Shown here: positions 35,501-50,500 of the stretch, in pieces | Layout of the letters: each line of letters opens with the position of its first letter | How positions within the stretch are numbered: the stretch's first letter is position 1 | NCBI GenBank assembly: GCA_947561715.1 | Contig: OX387203.1 | Span: 7,688,001 to 7,752,000 of the forward strand | DNA: 64,000 nucleotides | Reading direction: 5' to 3' | From: Ascidia mentula | Taxonomy: Eukaryota; Chordata; Ascidiacea; Phlebobranchia; Ascidiidae | The notes under the pieces: generated by a model | The model's input: only the letters and a program-made list of their open reading frames with translations | Told to the model about the DNA's origin: nothing | Databases searched by the model: none | Position numbers and translations under genes: made by a program

Positions 35501-38500
35501 TTCCTTTTGCTTGCATCTGTAATGTCAAGGGTTAGCAAATACTATTTTTAAAACTGTGTTTTTGTGGTTGATTGTGGTATATAAATATTTGTCAAAGTGT
35601 TTCTGGTTTAAAAATTTATCGACAAAAACATCCAATAAAGGAGGAATAAGTGGCAATTTGTAAGTTAATAGGTCAAAATTGACCTAATGTGTTTTGTCTG
35701 TTCAATTACATACTTTTCATATTGGATTGTGAATACAAATTTTTATGTAGTGAAGCAATAAGATTGTGATTTAAGAGTTCAAAGAGAAAATTTATTTTAA
35801 ATTTCAGCATCAAGTGGAAAAATTAGTACCAGCCAAGGTAATTTTTATATTTACGCTATCTAGGGTGAATCTATATTTATTCAAAATGTATTACAGGACT
35901 GCAGGAGGGATATGTCAACATACCAAGCAGTTCCACACCCATGGTTACCCTAACATTTCCATTTACTACAACATTAAACACTAGCATCAAGTTATTAGCT
36001 ACAACAATTGGACTACCAGCACATACTTTCAAAATTGGAATTACAAAAGTTTGTGACACAAACTTCACAGTTACTGTACAAAGAACAGATTTGTTGACTG
36101 GTTGGAATCAATCTTTTCCGCTGAGGTTTCAAGTATTTCCAGGTATCTATATTTATAGTTTATCGAGCTCAAACAAAATTTTACAGGCATGCAATCATAT
36201 TTCAGAACCCAAAGCACTTGCAAACAAAACAACTATATCTGGACCAAGTGCAGTAAAGTGTATGGCAGTATTTTGATTTGTTCTCAAATTTGATGTGTTG
36301 TAACATTTATTTTGTTTGCTTCTAGCTTTGCAAACTGGACTGGTTACTGTCCCAACCAGTTCAAAACCAACAATGACATTGACCTTCCCTTTCATACATT
36401 CATTGAATGGTAGTGTAACAGTGCTGGCTACTGCCCTAGGAAAGGCAGGACATAGTTTCAAAGTAGATGTGACAAAAGTATGTGACAGAAATTTTACTGT
36501 AAAAATCCAGCGAACTGATATGTTATCTGGATGGAATTCATCTTTTCCATTGAAGTTTGAAGTAACACCAAGTATGATAATTATCTTAAATAATAATTGA
36601 TAAATAAACAGAAAATAAGTCTATTTAACATTTTGATTAAGGTCCCAACGCACTTGTCAACAAACCGGGTACTGCTGGACCAAGCTCTGCAATACGTAAG
36701 GATTTTTTTATTAGTCATGCCGGGTGTTTACATCTGTTGCAAATTTATTTGTTTTTAGCATTACAAGATGGAATAGTGACAGTTCCAAAAAGTTCTTCCC
36801 CGTCAATCACTTTGACCTTCCCCTTCATACATGCTTTGAATGGCAGTGTTACATTGTCGGCAACTGCACTGGGAATGCCTGGACACAGTTTTCATGTGGT
36901 TGTCACAAAAATATGTGATGGTAATTTTACTGTAAACATTAAAAGAACTGACATGTCTTCCGGATGGAACAGCTCTTTTCCTCTAAAGTTTGAAGTGACA
37001 CCAGGTAGTATTTATGTGCTAAATGCATTGTATGTTTATGGTTAATCATTTGAAATTTGCTTCAGAACTTAAGTCGCTAGCCAACAGCACAGCAGGTTCA
37101 GGAACAAATGCCAAAATTTGTAAGAAAAACTTCTGATAATTTTTCTGTTACTTTTAATATTACTTCTGTATTATGTATTTGATAATTTACATTTCAGCAT
37201 TGCAAAAGGGATGGGTGACAGTTCCTACATCTTCATCTCCATCTGTTTCTTTGACTTTCCCTTTTAATCAAACTTTGAACAGCAGTGTAGAATTACTGCT
37301 ATCAGCAGTGGGACTTCCAAAACACACTTTTGTCCTGGATGTCACTAAGATTTGTAACTCAACTTTTACTGTCACAGTTAAAAGAAGTGATTTTCCATCA
37401 GGCTGGAACAATACATTTCCTTTACAGTATGAAGTGTTTTCCGGTAAATTGGCAAGATGATTTTTGTGCATGTCTAAAAAATAATTTTCTGTTTTTCCAT
37501 TACAGAACCCAAAGCACTTGTTAACAAGCCGACTACATCTGGACCAGTTCCTGTTCAACGTATGTTGTTTTTTGTCTTTCTTTTCCAATCTGTATTTTTT
37601 GAAATATGTTCTGATTTTTATGTGATGTTTTTGTGTCTAGCTTTGCAAACTGGACTGGTTACTGTCCCAACAAGTTCAAAACCAACAATGACTTTGACCT
37701 TCCCATTTACACATTCATTAAATGGCAGTGTAACAGTGCTGGCTACTGCCCTAGGAAAGGCAGGACATAGTTTCAATGTAGATGTGACAAAAGTATGTGA
37801 TGGAAATTTTACTGTAAAAATCCAGCGAACTGATGTGTTATCTGGATGGAATTCATCTTTTCCATTGAAGTTTGAAGTAACACCAAGTATGATAATTATC
37901 TTAAATAATAATTGATAAATAAACAGAAAATAAATATATTTAACATTTTGATTAAGGTCCAAAAGCACTTGTCAACAAACCGGGTACTGCTGGACCAAGC
38001 TCTGCATTACGTAAGGATTTTTTTATTAGTCATGCCGGGTGTTTACATCTGTTGCAAATTTATTTGTTTTTAGCATTACAAGATGGAATAGTGACAGTTC
38101 CAAAAAGTTCTTCCCCGTCAATCACTTTGACCTTCCCCTTCATACATGCTTTGAATGGCAGTGTTACATTGTCGGCAACTGCACTGGGAATGCCTGGACA
38201 CAGTTTTCATGTGGTTGTCACAAAAATATGTGATGGTAATTTTACTGTAAACATTAAAAGAACTGACATGTCTTCCGGATGGAACAGCTCTTTTCCTCTA
38301 AAGTTTGAAGTGACACCAGGTAGTATTTATGTGCTAAATGCATAGTGTGTTGATTATTAATCATTTGAAATTTGCTTTAGAACCTAAGTCGCTAGCCAAC
38401 AGCACAGCAGGTTCAGGAACAAATGCCAAAATTCGTAAGAAAAACTTCTGATAATTTTTCTGTTACTTTTAATATTACTTCTGTATTATGTATTTGATAA

Positions 38501-41500
38501 TTTACATTTCAGCATTGCAAAAGGGATGGGTGACAGTTTCTACATCTTCATCTCCATCTGTTTCTTTGACTTTCCCTTTTAATCAAACTTTGAACAGCAG
38601 TGTAGAATTACTGCTATCAGCAGTTGGACTTCCAAAACACACTTTTGTCCTGGATGTCACTAAGATTTGTAACTCAACTTTTACTGTCACAGTTAAAAGA
38701 AGTGATTTTCCATCAGGCTGGAACAATACATTTCCTTTACAGTATGAAGTGTTTTCCGGTAAATTGGCAAGATAAATTTTGTGCATGTCTAAAAATTAAT
38801 TTTCTGTTTTTCCATTACAGAACCCAAAGCACTTGTAAACAAGCCGACTACATCTGGACCAGTTCCTGTTCAACGTATGTTATTTTTTGTCTTTCTTTTC
38901 CAATCTGTATTTTTTGAAATATGTTCTGATTTTTATGTGATGTTTTTGTGTCTAGCTTTGCAAACTGGACTGGTTACTGTCCCAACAAGTTCAAAACCAA
39001 CAATGACTTTGACCTTCCCATTTACACATTCATTAAATGGCAGTGTAACAGTGCTGGCTACTGCCCTAGGAAAGGCAGGACATAGTTTCAATGTAGATGT
39101 GACAAAAGTATGTGATGGAAATTTTACTGTAAAAATCCAGCGAACTGATGTGTTATCTGGATGGAATTCATCTTTTCCATTGAAGTTTGAAGTAACACCA
39201 AGTATGATAATTATCTTAAATAATAATTGATAAATAAACAGAAAATAAATCTATTTAACATTTTGATTAAGGTCCAAAAGCACTTGTCAACAAACCGGGT
39301 ACTGCTGGACCAAGCTCTGCAATACGTAAGGATTTTTTTATTAGTCATGCCGGGTGTTTACATCTGTTGCAAATTTATTTGTTTTTAGCATTACAAGATG
39401 GAATAGTGACAGTTCCAAAAAGTTCTTCCCCGTCAATCACTTTGACCTTCCCCTTCATACATGCTTTGAATGGCAGTGTTACATTGTCGGCAACTGCACT
39501 GGGAATGCCTGGACACAGTTTTCATGTGGTTGTCACAAAAATATGTGATGGTAATTTTACTGTAAACATTAAAAGAACTGACATGTCTTCCGGATGGAAC
39601 AGCTCTTTTCCTCTAAAGTTTGAAGTGACACCAGGTAGTATTTATGTGCTAAATGCATTGTATGTTTATGGTCAATCATTTGAAATTTGCTTCAGAACCT
39701 AAGTCGCTAGCCAACAGCACAGCAGGTTCAGGAACAAATGCCAAAATTCGTAAGAAAAACTTCTGATAATTTTTCTGTTACTTTTAATATTACTTCTGTA
39801 TTATGTGTTTGATAATTTACATTTCAGCATTGCAAAAGGGATGGGTGACAGTTCCTACATCTTCATCTCCATCTGTTTCTTTGACTTTCCCTTTTAATCA
39901 AACTTTGAACAGCAGTGTAGAATTACTGCTATCAGCAGTGGGACTTCCAAAACACACTTTTGTCCTGGATGTCACTAAGATTTGTAACTCAACTTTTACT
40001 GTCACAGTTAAAAGAAGTGATTTTCCATCAGGCTGGAACAATACATTTCCTTTACATTATGAAGTGTTTTCAGGTAAATTGATAAGATGATTTTTGTGCA
40101 TGTCCAAGAAGCGATTTTCTATTTTGCCATTACAGAACCCAAAGCACTTGTAAACAAGCCGACTACATCTGGACCAGTTCCTGTGCAACGTATGTTATTT
40201 TTTGTTTTTCTTTTCCAATCTGTATTTTTCGAAATATGTTCTGATTTTTATGTGACATTGTTTTGTGTCTAGCTTTGCAAACTGGACTGGTTACTGTCCC
40301 AACAAGTTCAAAACCAACAATGACTTTGACCTTCCCATTTACACATTCATTAAATGGCAGTGTAACAGTGCTGGCTACTGCCCTAGGAAAGGCAGGACAT
40401 AGTTTCAATGTAGATGTGACAAAAGTATGTGATGGAAATTTTACTGTAAAAATCCAGCGAACTGATGTGTTATCTGGATGGAATTCATCTTTTCCATTGA
40501 AGTTTGAAGTAACACCAAGTATGATGATTATCTTAAATAATAATTGATAAATAAACAGAAAATAAATTTATTTAACACTTTGATTAAGGTCCAAAAGCAC
40601 TTGTCAACAAACCGGGTACTGCTGGACCAAGCTCTGCAATACGTAAGGATTTTTTTAATAGTCATGCCGGGTGTTTACATCTGTTGCAAATTTATTTGTT
40701 TTTAGCATTACAAGATGGAATAGTGACAGTTCCAAAAAGTTCTTCCCCGTCAATCACTTTGACCTTCCCCTTCACACATGCTTTGAATGGCAGTGTTACA
40801 TTGTCGGCAACTGCACTGGGAATGCCTGGACACAGTTTTCATGTGGTTGTCACAAAAATATGTGATGGTAATTTTACTGTAAACATTAAAAGAACTGACA
40901 TGTCTTCCGGATGGAACAGCTCTTTTCCTCTAAAGTTTGAAGTGACACCAGGTAGTATTTATGTGCTAAATGCATTGTGTGTTTATTATTAATCATTTGA
41001 AATTTGCTTTAGAACCTAAGTCGCTAGCCAACAGCACAGCAGGTTCAGGAACAAATGTCAAAATTCGTAAGAAAAATTTCTGATAATTTTTCTGTTACTT
41101 TTAATATAACTTCTGTATTATGTATTTGATAATTTACATTTCAGCATTGCAAAAGGGATGGGTGACAGTTCCTACATCTTCATCTCCATCTGTTTCTTTG
41201 ACTTTCCCTTTTAATCAAACTTTGAACAGCAGTGTAGAATTACTGCTATCAGCAGTGGGACTTCCAAAACACACTTTTGTCCTGGATGTCACTAAGATTT
41301 GTAACTCAACTTTTACTGTCACAGTTAAAAGAAGTGATTTTCCATCAGGCTGGAACAATACATTTCCTTTACAGTATGAAGTGTTTTCCGGTAAATTGGC
41401 AAGATGATTTTTGTGCATGTCTAAAAATTAATTTTCTGTTTTTCCATTACAGAACCCAAAGCACTTGTAAACAAGCCGACTACATCTGGACCAGTTCCTG

Positions 41501-44500
41501 TTCAACGTATGTTGTTTTTTGTTTTTCTTTTCCAATCTGTATTTTTTGAAATATGTTCTGATTTTTATGTGATGTTTTTGTGTCTAGCTTTGCAAACTGG
41601 ACTGGTTACTGTCCCAACAAGTTCAAAACCAACAATGACTTTGACCTTCCCATTTACACATTCATTAAATGGCAGTGTAACAGTGCTGGCTACTGCCCTA
41701 GGAAAGGCAGGACATAGTTTCAATGTAGATGTGACAAAAGTATGTGATGGAAATTTTACTGTAAAAATCCAGCGAACTGATGTGTTATCTGGATGGAATT
41801 CATCTTTTCCATTGAAGTTTGAAGTAACACCAAGTATGATGATTATCTTAAATAATAATTGATAAATAAACAGAAAATAAATTTATTTAACATTTTGATT
41901 AAGGTCCAAAAGCACTTGTCAACAAACCGGGTACTGCTGGACCAAGCTCTGCAATACGTAAGGATTTTTTTATTAGTCATGCCGGGTGTTTACATCTGTT
42001 GCAAATTTATTTGTTTTTAGCATTACAAGATGGAATAGTGACAGTTCCAAAAAGTTCTTCCCCGTCAATCACTTTGACCTTCCCCTTCACACATGCTTTG
42101 AATGGCAGTGTTACATTGTCGGCAACTGCACTGGGAATGCCTGGACACAGTTTTCATGTGGTTGTCACAAAAATATGTGATGGTAATTTTACTGTAAACA
42201 TTAAAAGAACTGACATGTCTTCCGGATGGAACAGCTCTTTTCCTCTAAAGTTTGAAGTGACACCAGGTAGTATTTATGTGCTAAATGCATTGTGTGTTTA
42301 TTATTAATCATTTGAAATTTGCTTTAGAACCTAAGTCGCTAGCCAACAGCACAGCAGGTTCAGGAACAAATGTCAAAATTCGTAAGAAAAACTTCTGATA
42401 ATTTTTCTGTTACTTTTAATATAACTTCTGTATTATGTATTTGATAATTTACATTTCAGCATTGCAAAAGGGATGGGTGACAGTTCCTACATCTTCATCT
42501 CCATCTGTTTCTTTGACTTTCCCTTTTAATCAAACTTTGAACAGCAGTGTAGAATTACTGCTATCAGCAGTGGGACTTCCAAAACACACTTTTGTCCTGG
42601 ATGTCACTAAGATTTGTAACTCAACTTTTACTGTCACAGTTAAAAGAAGTGATTTTCCATCAGGCTGGAACAATACATTTCCTTTACAGTATGAAGTGTT
42701 TTCCGGTAAATTGGCAAGATGATTTTTGTGCATGTCTAAAAATTAATTTTCTGTTTTTCCATTACAGAACCCAAAGCACTTGTAAACAAGCCGACTACAT
42801 CTGGACCAGTTCCTGTTCAACGTATGTTGTTTTTTGTCTTTCTTTTCCAATCTGTATTTTTTGAAATATGTTCTGATTTTTATGTGATGTTTTTGTGTCT
42901 AGCTTTGCAAACTGGACTGGTTACTGTCCCAACAAGTTCAAAACCAACAATGACTTTGACCTTCCCATTTACACATTCATTAATTGGCAGTGTAACAGTG
43001 CTGGCTACTGCCCTAGGAAAGGCAGGACATAGTTTCAATGTAGATGTGACAAAAGTATGTGATGGAAATTTTACTGTAAAAATCCAGCGAACTGATGTGT
43101 TATCTGGATGGAATTCATCTTTTCCATTGAAGTTTGAAGTAACACCAAGTATGATGATTATCTTAAATAATAATTGATAAATAAACAGAAAATAAATTTA
43201 TTTAACATTTTGATTAAGGTCCAAAAGCACTTGTCAACAAACCGGGTACTGCTGGACCAAGCTCTGCAATACGTAAGGATTTTTTTATTAGTCATGCCGG
43301 GTGTTTACATCTGTTGCAAATTTATTTGTTTTTAGCATTACAAGATGGAATAGTGACAGTTCCAAAAAGTTCTTCCCCGTCAATCACTTTGACCTTCCCC
43401 TTCACACATGCTTTGAATGGCAGTGTTACATTGTCGGCAACTGCACTGGGAATGCCTGGACACAGTTTTCATGTGGTTGTCACAAAAATATGTGATGGTA
43501 ATTTTACTGTAAACATTAAAAGAACTGACATGTCTTCCGGATGGAACAGCTCTTTTCCTCTAAAGTTTGAAGTGACACCAGGTAGTATTTATGTGCTAAA
43601 TGCATTGTGTGTTTATTATTAATCATTTGAAATTTGCTTTAGAACCTAAGTCGCTAGCCAACAGCACAGCAGGTTCAGGAACAAATGCCAAAATTCGTAA
43701 GAAAAACTTCTGATAATTTTTCTGTTACTTTTAATATAACTTCTGTATTATGTATTTGATAATTTACATTTCAGCATTGCAAAAGGGATGGGTGACAGTT
43801 CCTACATCTTCATCTCCATCTGTTTCTTTGACTTTCCCTTTTAATCAAACTTTGAACAGCAGTGTAGAATTACTGCTATCAGCAGTGGGACTTCCAAAAC
43901 ACACTTTTGTCCTGGATGTCACTAAGATTTGTAACTCAACTTTTACTGTCACAGTTAAAAGAAGTGATTTTCCATCAGGCTGGAACAATACATTTCCTTT
44001 ACAGTATGAAGTGTTTTCCGGTAAATTGGCAAGATGATTTTTGTGCATGTCTAAAAATTAATTTTCTGTTTTTCCATTACAGAACCCAAAGCACTTGTTA
44101 ACAAGCCGACTACATCTGGACCAGTTCCTGTTCAACGTATGTTGTTTTTTGTCTTTCTTTTCCAATCTGTATTTTTTGAAATATGTTCTGATTTTTATGT
44201 GATGTTTTTGTGTCTAGCTTTGCAAACTGGACTGGTTACTGTCCCAACAAGTTCAAAACCAACAATGACTTTGACCTTCCCATTTACACATTCATTAAAT
44301 GGCAGTGTAACAGTGCTGGCTACTGCCCTAGGAAAGGCAGGACATAGTTTCAATGTAGATGTGACAAAAGTATGTGATGGAAATTTTACTGTAAAAATCC
44401 AGCGAACTGATGTGTTATCTGGATGGAATTCATCTTTTCCATTGAAGTTTGAAGTAACACCAAGTATGATGATTATCTTAAATAATAATTGATAAATAAA

Positions 44501-47500
44501 CAGAAAATAAATTTATTTAACATTTTGATTAAGGTCCAAAAGCACTTGTCAACAAACCGGGTACTGCTGGACCAAGCTCTGCAATACGTAAGGATTTTTT
44601 TATTAGTCATGCCGGGTGTTTACATCTGTTGCAAATTTATTTGTTTTTAGCATTACAAGATGGAATAGTGACAGTTCCAAAAAGTTCTTCCCCGTCAATC
44701 ACTTTGACCTTCCCCTTCACACATGCTTTGAATGGCAGTGTTACATTGTCGGCAACTGCACTGGGAATGCCTGGACACAGTTTTCATGTGGTTGTCACAA
44801 AAATATGTGATGGTAATTTTACTGTAAACATTAAAAGAACTGACATGTCTTCCGGATGGAACAGCTCTTTTCCTCTAAAGTTTGAAGTGACACCAGGTAG
44901 TATTTATGTGCTAAATGCATTGTGTGTTTATTATTAATCATTTGAAATTTGTTTTAGAACCTAAGTCGCTAGCCAACAGCACAGCAGGTTCAGGAACAAA
45001 TGCCAAAATTCGTAAGAAAAACTTCTGATAATTTTTCTGTTACTTTTAATATAACTTCTGTATTATGTATTTGATAATTTACATTTCAGCATTGCAAAAG
45101 GGATGGGTGACAGTTCCTACATCTTCATCTCCATCTGTTTCTTTGACTTTCCCTTTTAATCAAACTTTGAACAGCAGTGTAGAATTACTGCTATCAGCAG
45201 TGGGACTTCCAAAACACACTTTTGTCCTGGATGTCACTAAGATTTGTAACTCAACTTTTACTGTCACAGTTAAAAGAAGTGATTTTCCATCAGGCTGGAA
45301 CAATACATTTCCTTTACAGTATGAAGTGTTTTCCGGTAAATTGGCAAGATGATTTTTGTGCATGTCTAAAAATTAATTTTCTGTTTTTCCATTACAGAAC
45401 CCAAAGCACTTGTTAACAAGCCGACTACATCTGGACCAGTTCCTGTTCAACGTATGTTGTTTTTTGTCTTTCTTTTCCAATCTGTATTTTTTGAAATATG
45501 TTCTGATTTTTATGTGATGTTTTTGTGTCTAGCTTTGCAAACTGGACTGGTTACTGTCCCAACAAGTTCAAAACCAACAATGACTTTGACCTTCCCATTT
45601 ACACATTCATTAAATGGCAGTGTAACAGTGCTGGCTACTGCCCTAGGAAAGGCAGGACATAGTTTCAATGTAGATGTGACAAAAGTATGTGATGGAAATT
45701 TTACTGTAAAAATCCAGCGAACTGATGTGTTATCTGGATGGAATTCATCTTTTCCATTGAAGTTTGAAGTAACACCAAGTATGATGATTATCTTAAATAA
45801 TAATTGATAAATAAACAGAAAATAAATTTATTTAACATTTTGATTAAGGTCCAAAAGCACTTGTCAACAAACCGGGTACTGCTGGACCAAGCTCTGCAAT
45901 ACGTAAGGATTTTTTTATTAGTCATGCCGGGTGTTTACATCTGTTGCAAATTTATTTGTTTTTAGCATTACAAGATGGAATAGTGACAGTTCCAAAAAGT
46001 TCTTCCCCGTCAATCACTTTGACCTTCCCCTTCACACATGCTTTGAATGACAGTGTTACATTGTCGGCAACTGCACTGGGAATGCCTGGACACAGTTTTC
46101 ATGTGGTTGTCACAAAAATATGTGATGGTAATTTTACTGTAAACATTAAAAGAACTGACATGTCTTCCGGATGGAACAGCTCTTTTCCTCTAAAGTTTGA
46201 AGTGACACCAGGTAGTATTTATGTGCTAAATGCATTGTGTGGTTATTATTAATCATTTGAAATTTGTTTTAGAACCTAAGTCGCTAGCCAACAGCACAGC
46301 AGGTTCAGGAACAAATCCCAAAATTCGTAAGAAAAACTTCTGATAATTTTTCTGTTACTTTTAATATAACTTCTGTATTATGTATTTGATAATTTACATT
46401 TCAGCATTGCAAAAGGGATGGGTGACAGTTCCTACATCTTCATCTCCATCTGTTTCTTTGACTTTCCCTTTTAATCAAACTTTGAACAGCAGTGTAGAAT
46501 TACTGCTATCAGCAGTGGGACTTCCAAAACACACTTTTGTCCTGGATGTCACTAAGATTTGTAACTCAACTTTTACTGTCACAGTTAAAAGAAGTGATTT
46601 TCCATCAGGCTGGAACAATACATTTCCTTTACAGTATGAAGTGTTTTCCGGTAAATTGGCAAGATGATTTTTGTGCATGTCTAAAAATTAATTTTCTGTT
46701 TTTCCATTACAGAACCCAAAGCACTTGTAAACAAGCCGACTACATCTGGACCAGTTCCTGTTCAACGTATGTTGTTTTTTGTCTTTCTTTTCCAATCTGT
46801 ATTTTTTGAAATATGTTCTGATTTTTATGTGATGTTTTTGTGTCTAGCTTTGCAAACTGGACTGGTTACTGTCCCAACAAGTTCAAAACCAACAATGACT
46901 TTGACCTTCCCATTTACACATTCATTAAATGGCAGTGTAACAGTGCTGGCTACTGCCCTAGGAAAGGCAGGACATAGTTTCAATGTAGATGTGACAAAAG
47001 TATGTGATGGAAATTTTACTGTAAAAATCCAGCGAACTGATGTGTTATCTGGATGGAATTCATCTTTTCCATTGAAGTTTGAAGTAACACCAAGTATGAT
47101 GATTATCTTAAATAATAATTGATAAATAAACAGAAAATAAATTTATTTAACATTTTGATTAAGGTCCAAAAGCACTTGTCAACAAACCGGGTACTGCTGG
47201 ACCAAGCTCTGCAATACGTAAGGATTTTTTTATTAGTCATGCCGGGTGTTTACATCTGTTGCAAATTTATTTGTTTTTAGCATTACAAGATGGAATAGTG
47301 ACAGTTCCAAAAAGTTCTTCCCCGTCAATCACTTTGACCTTCCCCTTCACACATGCTTTGAATGGCAGTGTTACATTGTCGGCAACTGCACTGGGAATGC
47401 CTGGACACAGTTTTCATGTGGTTGTCACAAAAATATGTGATGGTAATTTTACTGTAAACATTAAAAGAACTGACATGTCTTCCGGATGGAACAGCTCTTT

Positions 47501-50500
47501 TCCTCTAAAGTTTGAAGTGACACCAGGTAGTATTTATGTGCTAAATGCATTGTGTGTTTATTATTAATCATTTGAAATTTGTTTTAGAACCTAAGTCGCT
47601 AGCCAACAGCACAGCAGGTTCAGGAACAAATGCCAAAATTCGTAAGAAAAACTTCTGATAATTTTTCTGTTACTTTTAATATAACTTCTGTATTATGTAT
47701 TTGATAATTTACATTTCAGCATTGCAAAAGGGATGGGTGACAGTTCCTACATCTTCATCTCCATCTGTTTCTTTGACTTTCCCTTTTAATCAAACTTTGA
47801 ACAGCAGTGTAGAATTACTGCTATCAGCAGTGGGACTTCCAAAACACACTTTTGTCCTGGATGTCACTAAGATTTGTAACTCAACTTTTACTGTCACAGT
47901 TAAAAGAAGTGATTTTCCATCAGGCTGGAACAATACATTTCCTTTACAGTATGAAGTGTTTTCCGGTAAATTGGCAAGATGATTTTTGTGCATGTCTAAA
48001 AATTAATTTTCTGTTTTTCCATTACAGAACCCAAAGCACTTGTTAACAAGCCGACTACATCTGGACCAGTTCCTGTTCAACGTATGTTGTTTTTTGTCTT
48101 TCTTTTCCAATCTGTATTTTTTGAAATATGTTCTGATTTTTATGTGATGTTTTTGTGTCTAGCTTTGCAAACTGGACTGGTTACTGTCCCAACAAGTTCA
48201 AAACCAACAATGACTTTGACCTTCCCATTTACACATTCATTAAATGGCAGTGTAACAGTGCTGGCTACTGCCCTAGGAAAGGCAGGACATAGTTTCAATG
48301 TAGATGTGACAAAAGTATGTGATGGAAATTTTACTGTAAAAATCCAGCGAACTGATGTGTTATCTGGATGGAATTCATCTTTTCCATTGAAGTTTGAAGT
48401 AACACCAAGTATGATGATTATCTTAAATAATAATTGATAAATAAACAGAAAATAAATTTATTTAACATTTTGATTAAGGTCCAAAAGCACTTGTCAACAA
48501 ACCGGGTACTGCTGGACCAAGCTCTGCAATACGTAAGGATTTTTTTATTAGTCATGCCGGGTGTTTACATCTGTTGCAAATTTATTTGTTTTTAGCATTA
48601 CAAGATGGAATAGTGACAGTTCCAAAAAGTTCTTCCCCGTCAATCACTTTGACCTTCCCCTTCACACATGCTTTGAATGACAGTGTTACATTGTCGGCAA
48701 CTGCACTGGGAATGCCTGGACACAGTTTTCATGTGGTTGTCACAAAAATATGTGATGGTAATTTTACTGTAAACATTAAAAGAACTGACATGTCTTCCGG
48801 ATGGAACAGCTCTTTTCCTCTAAAGTTTGAAGTGACACCAGGTAGTATTTATGTGCTAAATGCATTGTGTGGTTATTATTAATCATTTGAAATTTGTTTT
48901 AGAACCTAAGTCGCTAGCCAACAGCACAGCAGGTTCAGGAACAAATCCCAAAATTCGTAAGAAAAACTTCTGATAATTTTTCTGTTACTTTTAATATAAC
49001 TTCTGTATTATGTATTTGATAATTTACATTTCAGCATTGCAAAAGGGATGGGTGACAGTTCCTACATCTTCATCTCCATCTGTTTCTTTGACTTTCCCTT
49101 TTAATCAAACTTTGAACAGCAGTGTAGAATTACTGCTATCAGCAGTGGGACTTCCAAAACACACTTTTGTCCTGGATGTCACTAAGATTTGTAACTCAAC
49201 TTTTACTGTCACAGTTAAAAGAAGTGATTTTCCATCAGGCTGGAACAATACATTTCCTTTACAGTATGAAGTGTTTTCCGGTAAATTGGCAAGATGATTT
49301 TTGTGCATGTCTAAAAATTAATTTTCTGTTTTTCCATTACAGAACCCAAAGCACTTGTAAACAAGCCGACTACATCTGGACCAGTTCCTGTTCAACGTAT
49401 GTTGTTTTTTGTCTTTCTTTTCCAATCTGTATTTTTTGAAATATGTTCTGATTTTTATGTGATGTTTTTGTGTCTAGCTTTGCAAACTGGACTGGTTACT
49501 GTCCCAACAAGTTCAAAACCAACAATGACTTTGACCTTCCCATTTACACATTCATTAAATGGCAGTGTAACAGTGCTGGCTACTGCCCTAGGAAAGGCAG
49601 GACATAGTTTCAATGTAGATGTGACAAAAGTATGTGATGGAAATTTTACTGTAAAAATCCAGCGAACTGATGTGTTATCTGGATGGAATTCATCTTTTCC
49701 ATTGAAGTTTGAAGTAACACCAAGTATGATGATTATCTTAAATAATAATTGATAAATAAACAGAAAATAAATTTATTTAACATTTTGATTAAGGTCCAAA
49801 AGCACTTGTCAACAAACCGGGTACTGCTGGACCAAGCTCTGCAATACGTAAGGATTTTTTTATTAGTCATGTCGGGTGTTTACATCTGTTGCAAATTTAT
49901 TTGTTTTTAGCATTACAAGATGGAATAGTGACAGTTCCAAAAAGTTCTTCCCCGTCAATCACTTTGACCTTCCCCTTCACACATGCTTTGAATGGCAGTG
50001 TTACATTGTCGGCAACTGCACTGGGAATGCCTGGACACAGTTTTCATGTGGTTGTCACAAAAATATGTGATGGTAATTTTACTGTAAACATTAAAAGAAC
50101 TGACATGTCTTCCGGATGGAACAGCTCTTTTCCTCTAAAGTTTGAAGTGACACCAGGTAGTATTTATGTGCTAAATGCATTGTGTGTTTATTATTAATCA
50201 TTTGAAATTTGTTTTAGAACCTAAGTCGCTAGCCAACAGCACAGCAGGTTCAGGAACAAATGCCAAAATTCGTAAGAAAAACTTCTGATAATTTTTCTGT
50301 TACTTTTAATATAACTTCTGTATTATGTATTTGATAATTTACATTTCAGCATTGCAAAAGGGATGGGTGACAGTTCCTACATCTTCATCTCCATCTGTTT
50401 CTTTGACTTTCCCTTTTAATCAAACTTTGAACAGCAGTGTAGAATTACTGCTATCAGCAGTGGGACTTCCAAAACACACTTTTGTCCTGGATGTCACTAA

